64,000 bases of DNA from Bacteroidales bacterium. GTDB taxonomy: Bacteria > Bacteroidota > Bacteroidia > Bacteroidales > P3. The notes beneath the pieces are model-generated. The model was not told the DNA's origin and searched no databases. It saw nothing but the letters and a program-made list of their open reading frames with translations. Positions 57,041 through 64,000 of this stretch are shown here, one piece after another (position 1 is the first letter of the stretch; every line of letters starts with the position of its first letter). The DNA lies in NCBI GenBank assembly GCA_031263015.1, contig JAISGN010000020.1, positions 1 through 64,000 of the forward strand, given 5' to 3'. The position numbers and the translations under genes are program-made.

Positions 57041-58513
57041 TTATTGTTTAATTAGTTTTGATATGTCCAATTTATATGCTGCGGCGGCGAAAGCAAGCAA
57101 TAGTGTTGTGTTTGCAGCCAATCGCAAAATTGTATTCTCAATCGGCAACACTCTCATCAGGAAATATAATCCTATTGCGGCACAAAAATACAACGTAAGC
57201 CGCTTTATCGGATATGAAATGTGATAATGCCGCCGTCCGAGCAAATAGCATGCAACCATTATCGCAAAATAGCACGCCAAAGTAGTCCATGCCGACCCCA
57301 TATAGCCGTAATGAGGCACTAAAACATAGTTAAGAATAAGCGTTATCAGCGCTCCGAAGATTGAAATGTATGCTCCGTATATTGTTTTGTCGCTTACCTT
57401 ATACCAAACGGCAAGATTGTAATATACTCCCAAGAAAAGATTTGCCACAAGCAATATCGGCACAATCGTTAAGCCGACTCTGTATTCTGCTCCTACGAAA
57501 TACTGGAACAAATCCATATAAGCCATCACCGAAAGGAAGATAAAACACAGGAAAATGGTATAAACGCTCATCACTCTGCTGTAAGTCTGTTTTGCATCCT
57601 CACTTTTCATTTTTGAAAAGAAGAAAGGCTCGGCTGCGAACTTAAATGCCTGAATGAAAAGCGTCATTATGATGGATATTTTATAGCAAGCGCCGTATAT
57701 TCCTATGTTATCCAGAATGTATTTCGTGCCATCCTTAACTCCAAGCGGCACTTTGAGCAAATGTTGTAAAGCAATCCTGTCAAAAGTCTCATTTATCATT
57801 CCAGCCAAACCGCCAATCATTACAGGCAAACCATACAAAAACATCTTCCTCCACAAAGAAAACGAGAACCTAAACCTGAATTGCGCAAACTGAGGCGTCA
57901 GAAGAATGAACGAAACCGCCGATGCAATGAGATTGGAAGCAAAGATGGCTGATATTAAATCAAGAGGTTTTATGATTAAAATGAAGAAAAGATTGAGTGC
58001 AATGTTGGTAAAAATGTCGGCGGACTTGATTAGAGCAAAACGTTTTGCCTTTTGTTCCATTCGCAACCTTGCATACGGAATGGCACGCAATGCATCCAGC
58101 GCCAGAATGACAAGAAACATCGCTATATACTTTGCTTCAAAGGCATTGTTGCTAAATCCCGCATTCATCAAACCTGTTATCCTGCCCAGCATCGCAAATG
58201 TTATGGCAAGGAAAGCAAATGTGGTCGTCATCAAAGACAGCAATGCCGTATTATAAACGATGTTCGGATTGAGCGAAGAGCCGCCTTGCCTGCCTTTCTC
58301 CTGACAATAGCGAAAGTAAGCAGTCTCCATACCGTATGTAAGCAGAATCATCATAAACGAAGCATAGGCATAGAGCGTATTAACCACACCATAATCGCTC
58401 GTAACGAGGTTATAAGTGTATATAGGCACAAGAAAATAATTCAAAATCCTGCCTACAATAGTCGGAATGCCGTAAATAGCGGTTTGACCTGCGAGTTTTT
58501 TTATTTCGCTCAT
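57041..58513 (-). CDS. Polysaccharide flippase, Wzx/MATE-like
   Basis: A 490-residue protein with 12-14 hydrophobic segments, expected to move lipid-linked sugars across the inner membrane. The start ([21 protein letters not shown]) and central [20 protein letters not shown] are typical of the polysaccharide biosynthesis/MOP superfamily. Linkage with dut is common in Bacteroidota and need not mean shared function. The cargo is unknown. Its promoter box is at 58535-58543. Confidence 0.92.
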   Translation of the reverse strand: MSEIKKLAGQTAIYGIPTIVGRILNYFLVPIYTYNLVTSDYGVVNTLYAYASFMMILLTYGMETAYFRYCQEKGRQGGSSLNPNIVYNTALLSLMTTTFAFLAITFAMLGRITGLMNAGFSNNAFEAKYIAMFLVILALDALRAIPYARLRMEQKAKRFALIKSADIFTNIALNLFFILIIKPLDLISAIFASNLIASAVSFILLTPQFAQFRFRFSFSLWRKMFLYGLPVMIGGLAGMINETFDRIALQHLLKVPLGVKDGTKYILDNIGIYGACYKISIIMTLFIQAFKFAAEPFFFSKMKSEDAKQTYSRVMSVYTIFLCFIFLSVMAYMDLFQYFVGAEYRVGLTIVPILLVANLFLGVYYNLAVWYKVSDKTIYGAYISIFGALITLILNYVLVPHYGYMGSAWTTLACYFAIMVACYLLGRRHYHISYPIKRLTLYFCAAIGLYFLMRVLPIENTILRLAANTTLLLAFAAAAYKLDISKLIKQ

Positions 58514-58534
58514 CGTTTTATGATTATACGAGTT

Positions 58535-58543
58535 GCAAATGTA
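58535..58543 (-). promoter_or_regulatory. Putative promoter -7 box of flippase-dut
   Basis: TACATTTGC on the minus strand, 22 bases before the ATG at 58513; -33 element not clear. Confidence 0.5.
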
Positions 58544-58591
58544 ACAAAAACTATTTACTTGGCATTTACCGCATCTGCTTTGCCTAAAATG

Positions 58592-58686
58592 AAACGCTGT
58601 TTCGTGCGAATGAAGCAGCCTTTTATTTTAACGAAACAGCCTTTTATTAAAATATAACAGCGTTTTATTTCCGCCGAAGGCTGTTT
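58592..58686. repeat. 21-bp-period intergenic repeat array 13
   Basis: Cores at 58592 (AAACGCTGTTT), 58613 (AAGCAGCCTTT), 58634 (AAACAGCCTTT), 58655 (TAACAGCGTTT) and 58676 (GAAGGCTGTTT). It lies between divergent genes. Here one unit has an in-frame stop (TAA at 58655). Confidence 0.92.
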
Positions 58687-58741
58687 GGTTATCGCCAAAT
58701 AAAAATGGGAACTATCCTAAAATAAATTTATTTATTGGTTA

Positions 58742-58773
58742 TTTGCTATTTTACAAAAATAATGTACCTTTGC
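58742..58773 (+). promoter_or_regulatory. Promoter of the lipoprotein pair
   Basis: TTTG (58742-58745), 19 bases, TACCTTTGC (58765-58773), 42 bases before the ATG at 58816. Confidence 0.78.
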
Positions 58774-58815
58774 AAGATTAAAGAAAAATATTTATTTACA
58801 TAAACGCAAGATGAT

Positions 58816-60036
58816 ATGAAGCAAATTTTATTTTCTGTCCTTTGTATAGGACTATTAACATCTATTCTGACTAGCTGCTCAGACGAAGATGTGTATTTAC
58901 ATAATGGAAGCAAAGGATTTAATAAAGATTTTACAATTAATCAATCCGAAACCGGACTTGATAATATTGACACCTCTCTTATAAATGCAGATGCTTTGAA
59001 ATATTATTCTCTGATAAAAGATGTAATCCTGCTAACAAGAGCAAACGAGTTAAAGATTGCAGAAAATCCGAATAATACCAAAATACCTTTAATAGAGAAA
59101 CTAAAAGATATGATTCTTTTTGATTCTAATGATAATAAAATGTCTTTCTATGATTTAGATTCTAATGAACAGATTGAATTTTTGAATGAATGGGTAATTA
59201 TTCAAGCATATGATTTAACTGAAAAGATAGAAAAAGGCGAAGCAATAGGATTATATGATTATCTAAAAGAACATAATAGTATAGTAACTAATGTATTAAA
59301 ATATTTTAATGCTAATGAGGATAATCCAATAGATAATATTCAAGAATTTTTCACTTCTTTGGAAAATCATTTGTATGAAGCACCATTAAATAATACTGAT
59401 AGCTTACCTCATAATTATAAATGGGGTGATGGAGAAGATGTTAATGGGGATGTAGATAATAGTAGATTAAAATATTTATTAAAAAGATATGGGAGAAGAG
59501 GGGATTTCTTAGTTACATTACCTCATAATAATCATCCTTGGTTATATATAAATTTTTCAAATGAAAGGTATAAAGTTGGACATGCTGCTATAATTACACA
59601 ACCAGTTACTGATACGGCTACTTCAATAAATGATACTTTGACTGTTGAAACATGGACAGGTAATGGTGTTTGTAAAAAACGAATACAGAATTGGAATAAA
59701 GTTCCGTCATATTTAATGGGTATTCAAAAAGTAGAATGGAAGTGGCGATGGAGAGGTTTTAGGAGTTGGTGGTATAAAGTTAAAACGCCGGTATCAAATC
59801 CTAATAAATTAGCTAATAGAGCGGAACAATATCTTGGTCATCAATATGTTTATTGGTATGAATTCGTTACAGCCAAATGGGCAGCCCCTGCAAGATTTAC
59901 TTGTACAACATTAGTTTGGTGGTCATCTAAAAAAGAATATGATATAAATATATCCGATTGGTATGCTCCACTGGTTTCTCCAACAGGATTATATTTAGAC
60001 GAAAGTACTTATTGCAGAGTTCATATTAAAAACTAA
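58816..60036 (+). CDS. Surface lipoprotein with permuted papain-like (YiiX/YaeF type) domain
   Basis: A protein of 406 residues with lipobox LTSC; the next residues, SDED, resemble the acidic lipoprotein export signal that puts Bacteroidota lipoproteins on the cell surface. Residues about 30-215 are acidic and do not match a family I know. The C-terminal part looks like a circularly permuted NlpC/P60 enzyme: GRRGDFLVT, then VGHAAIIT with His256, then ANRAEQYLGHQYVYWYEF and FTCTTLVWW with Cys363 (His before Cys). It may cut an amide bond in peptidoglycan or a lipid. The DNA is clearly poorer in G+C than its neighbours (11 and 21 of 60 bases in two lines counted), suggesting acquisition. A second lipoprotein gene follows after 14 bases. 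Confidence 0.8.
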   Translation: MKQILFSVLCIGLLTSILTSCSDEDVYLHNGSKGFNKDFTINQSETGLDNIDTSLINADALKYYSLIKDVILLTRANELKIAENPNNTKIPLIEKLKDMILFDSNDNKMSFYDLDSNEQIEFLNEWVIIQAYDLTEKIEKGEAIGLYDYLKEHNSIVTNVLKYFNANEDNPIDNIQEFFTSLENHLYEAPLNNTDSLPHNYKWGDGEDVNGDVDNSRLKYLLKRYGRRGDFLVTLPHNNHPWLYINFSNERYKVGHAAIITQPVTDTATSINDTLTVETWTGNGVCKKRIQNWNKVPSYLMGIQKVEWKWRWRGFRSWWYKVKTPVSNPNKLANRAEQYLGHQYVYWYEFVTAKWAAPARFTCTTLVWWSSKKEYDINISDWYAPLVSPTGLYLDESTYCRVHIKN

Positions 60037-60050
60037 AACTATATTGTTGT

Positions 60051-60434
60051 ATGAGATACGTTATTTTATTCGCAACAATAGTGTTTTTATTATTTTCATG
60101 TAATGACAGTAAAGAAAAAATAGAGGAATACAAAAGTCAATCAAGAGATGCCAATCTTATGGGGTGGTGGCATATGACTTACATAGGTGATAATGTGTAT
60201 TGGCTATTCTATGAATATAATCTGATTGATTATAGATATAATAGTAGCACTAATAATTGGGATATATTTTTCGAAGAATACTGGTATACAAAGTATAATA
60301 ATCTTTACGTATTAGAGACTGACGGATGGATGCATATTTTGGAAGACAAATACTCTTATGACATACGAAATGACTCATTATTTTTAGATGGCTCGTTTAA
60401 TGGCATAAGAGCAACATCGCCTTTTGGTATTTGA
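60051..60434 (+). CDS. Small lipoprotein, lipocalin-like in appearance, unknown function
   Basis: A protein of 127 residues. The signal peptide ends in FLLFSC (Cys17). The mature part is very rich in Trp, Tyr and Asp and appears all-beta: GWWHMTYIGDNVYWLFYEYN, then YWYTKYNNLYVL and YDIRNDSLFLDG, a pattern like small lipocalin-like domains in which GxW opens the barrel. I do not recognise it by family. It follows the papain-like lipoprotein gene by 14 bases, has the same low G+C and is probably on the same transcript, so it may bind, inhibit or assist that enzyme. This is inference. Confidence 0.72.
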   Translation: MRYVILFATIVFLLFSCNDSKEKIEEYKSQSRDANLMGWWHMTYIGDNVYWLFYEYNLIDYRYNSSTNNWDIFFEEYWYTKYNNLYVLETDGWMHILEDKYSYDIRNDSLFLDGSFNGIRATSPFGI

Positions 60435-60509
60435 ATTAGCAATATTTAACAATATATGCTTGGATTGAAACAATATAGATGCGACAATTACTATATGACA
60501 AAAAATTAT

Positions 60510-60518
60510 TAACTTTGC
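60510..60518 (+). promoter_or_regulatory. Promoter -7 box of the DUF1015 gene
   Basis: TAACTTTGC, 32 bases before the ATG at 60551; no good -33 element. Confidence 0.6.
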
Positions 60519-60550
60519 TGCCTTAAAATTCAAACAAACATAATTTAAAT

Positions 60551-61801
60551 ATGGCAAGAGTTAAAGCATTTAAGGGGTTGCGTCCCCCGGTTGATATAGT
60601 TGCCGAACTGGCATCAAGACCCTATGACGTATTAAACTCAAAAGAAGCAAGAGAAGAGGCAAAAGGAAATGAGTATTCTTTACTTCGTGTTACCAAAGCC
60701 GAGATTGACCTTCCCGAAGGAACGGACGAACATTCGCAAGCAGTATATGATAAGGTTGTAGAGAACTTTAATATGTTCAAAGCAAAAGGATGGCTCGTGC
60801 AGGACAAAGAACCGAAACTTTATATCTACGCTCAAACTATGGATGGCAGAACTCAATATGGTATTGTGGGCTGTACGCACGTTGATGACTACTTTAACAA
60901 TGTGATAAAGAAGCATGAATTGACCCGTAAGGACAAAGAAGACGACAGAATGATACATGTCAATATTACTAACGCCAATGTTGAGCCTGTTTTCTTTGCT
61001 TATCCCGCTCATAAGGAGATTGATGCCATTGTTGCTGAGGTTGTGAAGGGCAAACCTTGCTATGACTTCGTTGCAAAGGAGGATGGATTCGGTCATACCT
61101 TCTGGGTGATTGACGATAAAGCCGTTATAGCTCGCATAGAAGAGATTTTTGATAAAGAAATCCCTGCTTTATATGTAGCAGACGGGCATCACAGAACAGC
61201 AGCCGCTGCTCGCGTTGGGCAGGAACGAAGGATGAGAAATCCGAATCATACGGGTAATGAAGAATATAACTACTTTATGGCGGTTATTTTCCCAGATGCT
61301 CAGCTGAAGATAATAGATTATAATCGCGTTGTAAAGGATTTGAACGGCTTAACTGAGGAACAATTCATTGAGGAGTTGAAAAAGTCGTTTGTTGTGGAGG
61401 ATATGGGAACGGAAATCTATCGTCCGTCAAAGTTACACGAGTTTAGTATGTATCTTGGCAAGCATTGGTATAAATTAACAGCAATGCAAGGCACTTATAA
61501 CGACAATGACCCTATTGGAGTGCTGGATGTAACCATTCTTTCCAACATCGTGCTTGATAGTATCTTGGATATAAAAGATTTAAGGACGTCTAAACGCATT
61601 GATTTCGTAGGTGGTATTCGTGGATTGGGCGAATTGTCAAAGCGAGTGGATAGTGGTGAGATGAAGGTAGCATTTGCGTTGTATCCTGTCTCAATGCAAC
61701 AACTTATAAACATAGCCGACAGCGGTAATATTATGCCTCCGAAGACTACATGGTTCGAACCTAAACTTCGTTCGGGACTTGTAATTCACGAATTGGTATA
61801 A
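60551..61801 (+). CDS. DUF1015 family protein
   Basis: A protein of 416 residues matching DUF1015 from end to end: KAFKGLRPPVDIVAELASRPYDVLN, then HELTRKDKEDDR, ALYVADGHHRTAAA and RIDFVGGIRGLGEL. An archaeal relative is known as an ADP-dependent serine kinase (SerK), so a small-molecule kinase role is possible, but I cannot assign a substrate here. It is cytoplasmic (no signal peptide). It has its own promoter and is followed by a strong terminator at 61828-61860. Confidence 0.92.
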   Translation: MARVKAFKGLRPPVDIVAELASRPYDVLNSKEAREEAKGNEYSLLRVTKAEIDLPEGTDEHSQAVYDKVVENFNMFKAKGWLVQDKEPKLYIYAQTMDGRTQYGIVGCTHVDDYFNNVIKKHELTRKDKEDDRMIHVNITNANVEPVFFAYPAHKEIDAIVAEVVKGKPCYDFVAKEDGFGHTFWVIDDKAVIARIEEIFDKEIPALYVADGHHRTAAAARVGQERRMRNPNHTGNEEYNYFMAVIFPDAQLKIIDYNRVVKDLNGLTEEQFIEELKKSFVVEDMGTEIYRPSKLHEFSMYLGKHWYKLTAMQGTYNDNDPIGVLDVTILSNIVLDSILDIKDLRTSKRIDFVGGIRGLGELSKRVDSGEMKVAFALYPVSMQQLINIADSGNIMPPKTTWFEPKLRSGLVIHELV

Positions 61802-61827
61802 CAATATAATAAGACAAACAAAGGTCT

Positions 61828-61860
61828 AATGCTCTCTTTGATAAAGGGAGCATTTTTTTT
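61828..61860 (+). terminator. Terminator of the DUF1015 gene
   Basis: AATGCTCTCTTT (61828-61839) pairs with AAAGGGAGCATT (61843-61854), followed by six or more T. Its T tract overlaps the -33 TTTG of the dsbD promoter. Confidence 0.92.
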
Positions 61861-61889
61861 GCTAATCCTGCAAAAAACCTTAACTTTGC
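61858..61889 (+). promoter_or_regulatory. Promoter of dsbD
   Basis: TTTG (61858-61861), 19 bases, TAACTTTGC (61881-61889), 20 bases before the ATG at 61910. It rules out an in-frame start at 61829. Confidence 0.78.
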
Positions 61890-61909
61890 AGGTTCAAAAT
61901 CTAATTAAA

Positions 61910-63988
61910 ATGAAATATTCTCTCAAATCATTAGGATTAGCGTTGATATTGGCTATTCCTTTCTGCACTTTGGCACAAAGTCCTGCTACATGGAATTTTG
62001 AAACTAAGAAAGTAAGCGATTCTACCTGCGATTTGATTATGAAAGTGGCTCTTCAAGACGGCTGGCATATCTATTCGCAAACCACAAAAGGCACAGAATT
62101 GCCCATAGAGTTCAAATTCACAAACGGAAAGTATGAAAGAATCGGCGGAGTTAAGGAATTGACAAAACCAAAAGCCGAATACGACCCGTATGCAAAAGAT
62201 ACAACGCGATTTTTCTCAAATAACGCTACGTTCTCACAGCGTATAAAAGTAAAAAGTACTAATGATATTGTGATAAATGGTGTTGTTACGTTTCAGTTAT
62301 GCGAAAAGGGACAATGCATACCGCCTGACGATGTGGATTTCGCATTTAAGATTAAAGGGAATCCTGCTACCAAAGATACGATTGTTGAGATTGTGGAAGA
62401 AATACAGGCAACCGCAACGCCGACAACAGATACCAAAACAACCATTGCCGAAAGCAATAAACCTAATGGCGATAATGATTATTTGTCAGATGAGATGAAA
62501 GATAAATCTCTGCTTATGATATTCCTTATGTCGCTTGGCGCCGGGCTATTAACTCTTATCACTCCATGCGTCTTTCCTATGATACCGATGACAATAAGTT
62601 TCTTTCTCAAAGGAAACAAGAGTAATAAACAGGGACGGCGTCTGGCTTATGTTTTCGGCTTATCCATTGTGTTCATCTTTGCTGTGCTCGGGCTGGCTCT
62701 TACTTTGATTTTCGGCAAACAGGCAATGTATATAATTTCTACCCATTGGATACCGAATCTTTTGTTCTTTCTTATCTTTATGGTTTTTGCTCTGTCGTTT
62801 TTCGGCTTATTTGAAATCACTCTTCCGAGCTCTTGGGTAAATAAATCCGACAAACAAGCCGACAAAGGCGGCTATAAAGGAGCATTTTTCATCGCCTTGA
62901 CAACTGTTTTGGTGTCTTTCTCATGCACAGGTCCTATTCTGGGGGCGGCATTGGTCGGAATGGCGTCGGGAAGCAGCAATAGTTTCATCTTTTTAGTATC
63001 AATGCTGGGCTTTGCTATTGGTTTTGCTCTACCATTCACTCTTTTGGCTATGTTCCCTGCTGTTCTTAACAAAATGAAATCAGGCTCTTGGCTAAATACT
63101 GTCAAGATTGTTTTCGGTTTTTTGGAGATTGCGCTCGGCTTAAAGTTCCTTTCAATGGCAGATTTAAGTGCAAACTGGGGTTTATTGTCCAGAACAACAT
63201 ATTTATGTTTGTGGATAGTAACATTTAGTATGCTTGGATTTTATCTTTTGGGCAAATTACGCTTCAAAGGCGACAGTCCGTTGGAAAAAATCTCTGTTTT
63301 AAGACTGCTGCTCTCCATTGTAACATTCTCATTCGTTGTTTATATGATACCGGGCTTGTGGGGAGCACCGCTAAAAACCATTTCGGGCTACCTTCCTCCT
63401 ATTTCAACACAGGAATACAACATAGAAAAAATCATATCGGAGAATTCGGGTGGAGGAAACTTGATTTCATCCGAATCAGGCTTGCCGACAGATAGAAAAT
63501 ACGCCTCTTTGCTGCATTCAAAAGGCATTGATACGCCGATAGGCTTTGAAGCATTCTACGATTTGGAAGAAGCAAAGGCATACGCTAAAAAAACAGGCAA
63601 GCCAATCTTCATTGACTTTACGGGAAAGACCTGCGCCAATTGCAGAGAGATGGAAAACTTTGTTTGGACTGACCCTAAGGTTAAATCAATACTTCAAAAG
63701 GATTATGTGATGGTGGCTCTTTATTGTGATGAAAACACGATTAATCTTCACCAAAGCGACATTGTGATTACCAAAGACGGCAAAAAAATCACTACTCTGG
63801 GCAAAAAAAATCATAACTTCCAGATGGAACGTTTTAATGCTAACGCTCAACCTTTGTATGTCTTAATGGATGGGGACGAAAGGCTGCTTACCAAAAGTCC
63901 GAAGCCATACGACCGCAACATTGACAACTTTGTGGAGTTTCTTAACGAAGGTCTGAGTAATTACAAAAAGACTAATGCCGCTAAATAA
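61910..63988 (+). CDS. dsbD: Thiol:disulfide interchange protein DsbD
   Basis: DsbD passes electrons from cytoplasmic thioredoxin across the inner membrane to periplasmic thiols. The signal peptide is residues 1-22. The N-terminal immunoglobulin-like domain has a Cys pair (QLCEKGQCIPPDD, near residue 130). The membrane domain (residues about 197-500, eight helices) has its two cysteines in ITPCVFPMIPM and SFSCTGPILGA. The C-terminal thioredoxin domain has FIDFTGKTCANCREME with a CANC site. The 692-residue length is normal. It fits the periplasmic thioredoxin at 42693 as a possible acceptor. It is the last gene in the window and ends 13 bases from the edge. Confidence 0.96.
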   Translation: MKYSLKSLGLALILAIPFCTLAQSPATWNFETKKVSDSTCDLIMKVALQDGWHIYSQTTKGTELPIEFKFTNGKYERIGGVKELTKPKAEYDPYAKDTTRFFSNNATFSQRIKVKSTNDIVINGVVTFQLCEKGQCIPPDDVDFAFKIKGNPATKDTIVEIVEEIQATATPTTDTKTTIAESNKPNGDNDYLSDEMKDKSLLMIFLMSLGAGLLTLITPCVFPMIPMTISFFLKGNKSNKQGRRLAYVFGLSIVFIFAVLGLALTLIFGKQAMYIISTHWIPNLLFFLIFMVFALSFFGLFEITLPSSWVNKSDKQADKGGYKGAFFIALTTVLVSFSCTGPILGAALVGMASGSSNSFIFLVSMLGFAIGFALPFTLLAMFPAVLNKMKSGSWLNTVKIVFGFLEIALGLKFLSMADLSANWGLLSRTTYLCLWIVTFSMLGFYLLGKLRFKGDSPLEKISVLRLLLSIVTFSFVVYMIPGLWGAPLKTISGYLPPISTQEYNIEKIISENSGGGNLISSESGLPTDRKYASLLHSKGIDTPIGFEAFYDLEEAKAYAKKTGKPIFIDFTGKTCANCREMENFVWTDPKVKSILQKDYVMVALYCDENTINLHQSDIVITKDGKKITTLGKKNHNFQMERFNANAQPLYVLMDGDERLLTKSPKPYDRNIDNFVEFLNEGLSNYKKTNAAK

Positions 63989-64000
63989 AGGCTTTGACTT

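Noticed and set aside
58514..60550. Prophage or integrative element around the AT-rich lipoprotein pair
   Set aside because: There is no integrase, no flanking direct repeat or tRNA next to it, and the genes on both sides are ordinary chromosomal genes; only the base composition stands out.

Overview
The window looks like chromosomal DNA of a member of the Bacteroidales (Bacteroidota). The evidence is the many promoters of the Bacteroides type (TAnnTTTGC, often with TTTG or TTG 19-21 bases upstream), two proteins with type IX secretion C-terminal sorting tails, family-typical proteins (Omp28, DUF6029, DUF3127, a Rho factor with a long insertion), Na+-NQR subunits, a methylmalonyl-CoA mutase small subunit and a DPP5-like peptidase. 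Nearly all genes are core or housekeeping; I see no prophage, integrase, transposase or CRISPR-Cas locus.

Layout. 1-6601 (-): a giant multi-module adhesin that runs off the left edge. 7108-8895 (+): two membrane proteins (one Mpv17-like) and dapF. 8997-12984 (-): MFS transporter, tRNA-Val, GH20 hexosaminidase. 13312-15177 (+): nqrE and nqrF alone, without nqrABCD. 15382-15756 (-): small lipoprotein. 15828-21197 (+): cyclophilin, pheS, DPP5-like peptidase, DUF3127 protein, family 2 glycosyltransferase. 21662-28054 (+): a second giant adhesin, paralogous to the first and ending in a type IX tail. 28283-37986 (+): mutA, trpS, manA, rho, a type IX-secreted M1 peptidase, a family 39 glycosyltransferase. 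43205-38065 (-): a tight five-gene envelope operon (tlpA-like, DUF6029, omp28-like, lptB, deacetylase-like). 44833-43406 (-): psd and an RluA-type synthase. Then tRNA-Leu, prs, leuS, a DUF3781 gene, dnaK, tRNA-Lys and tRNA-Thr, an M20 amidohydrolase, lnt, a U32 peptidase, dut, a polysaccharide flippase, an AT-rich pair of lipoproteins, a DUF1015 protein and dsbD.

The most unusual signal is outside the genes. At least 14 short arrays lie between transcription units and none inside operons. Each array has 3-5 copies of an 11-bp core (AAACAGCCTTT or its reverse complement AAAGGCTGTTT, with variants) separated by 10-bp spacers, so cores recur every 21 bp, two turns of B-DNA. Cores and spacers occur in both orientations, and the arrays read as an open heptapeptide repeat on both strands. 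One array (46262-46424) is bounded by 22-bp imperfect inverted repeats and looks like a miniature mobile element. Another pair (49285-49389 and 49747-49851) forms 105-bp direct repeats that carry promoters and bracket the DUF3781 gene.

Much of the rest serves the cell envelope: lipoprotein maturation (lnt), LPS export (lptB), phospholipid synthesis (psd), disulfide chemistry (dsbD, tlpA-like), sugar and lipid-linked glycan enzymes (manA, GT2, GT39, flippase), surface adhesins and secreted peptidases.
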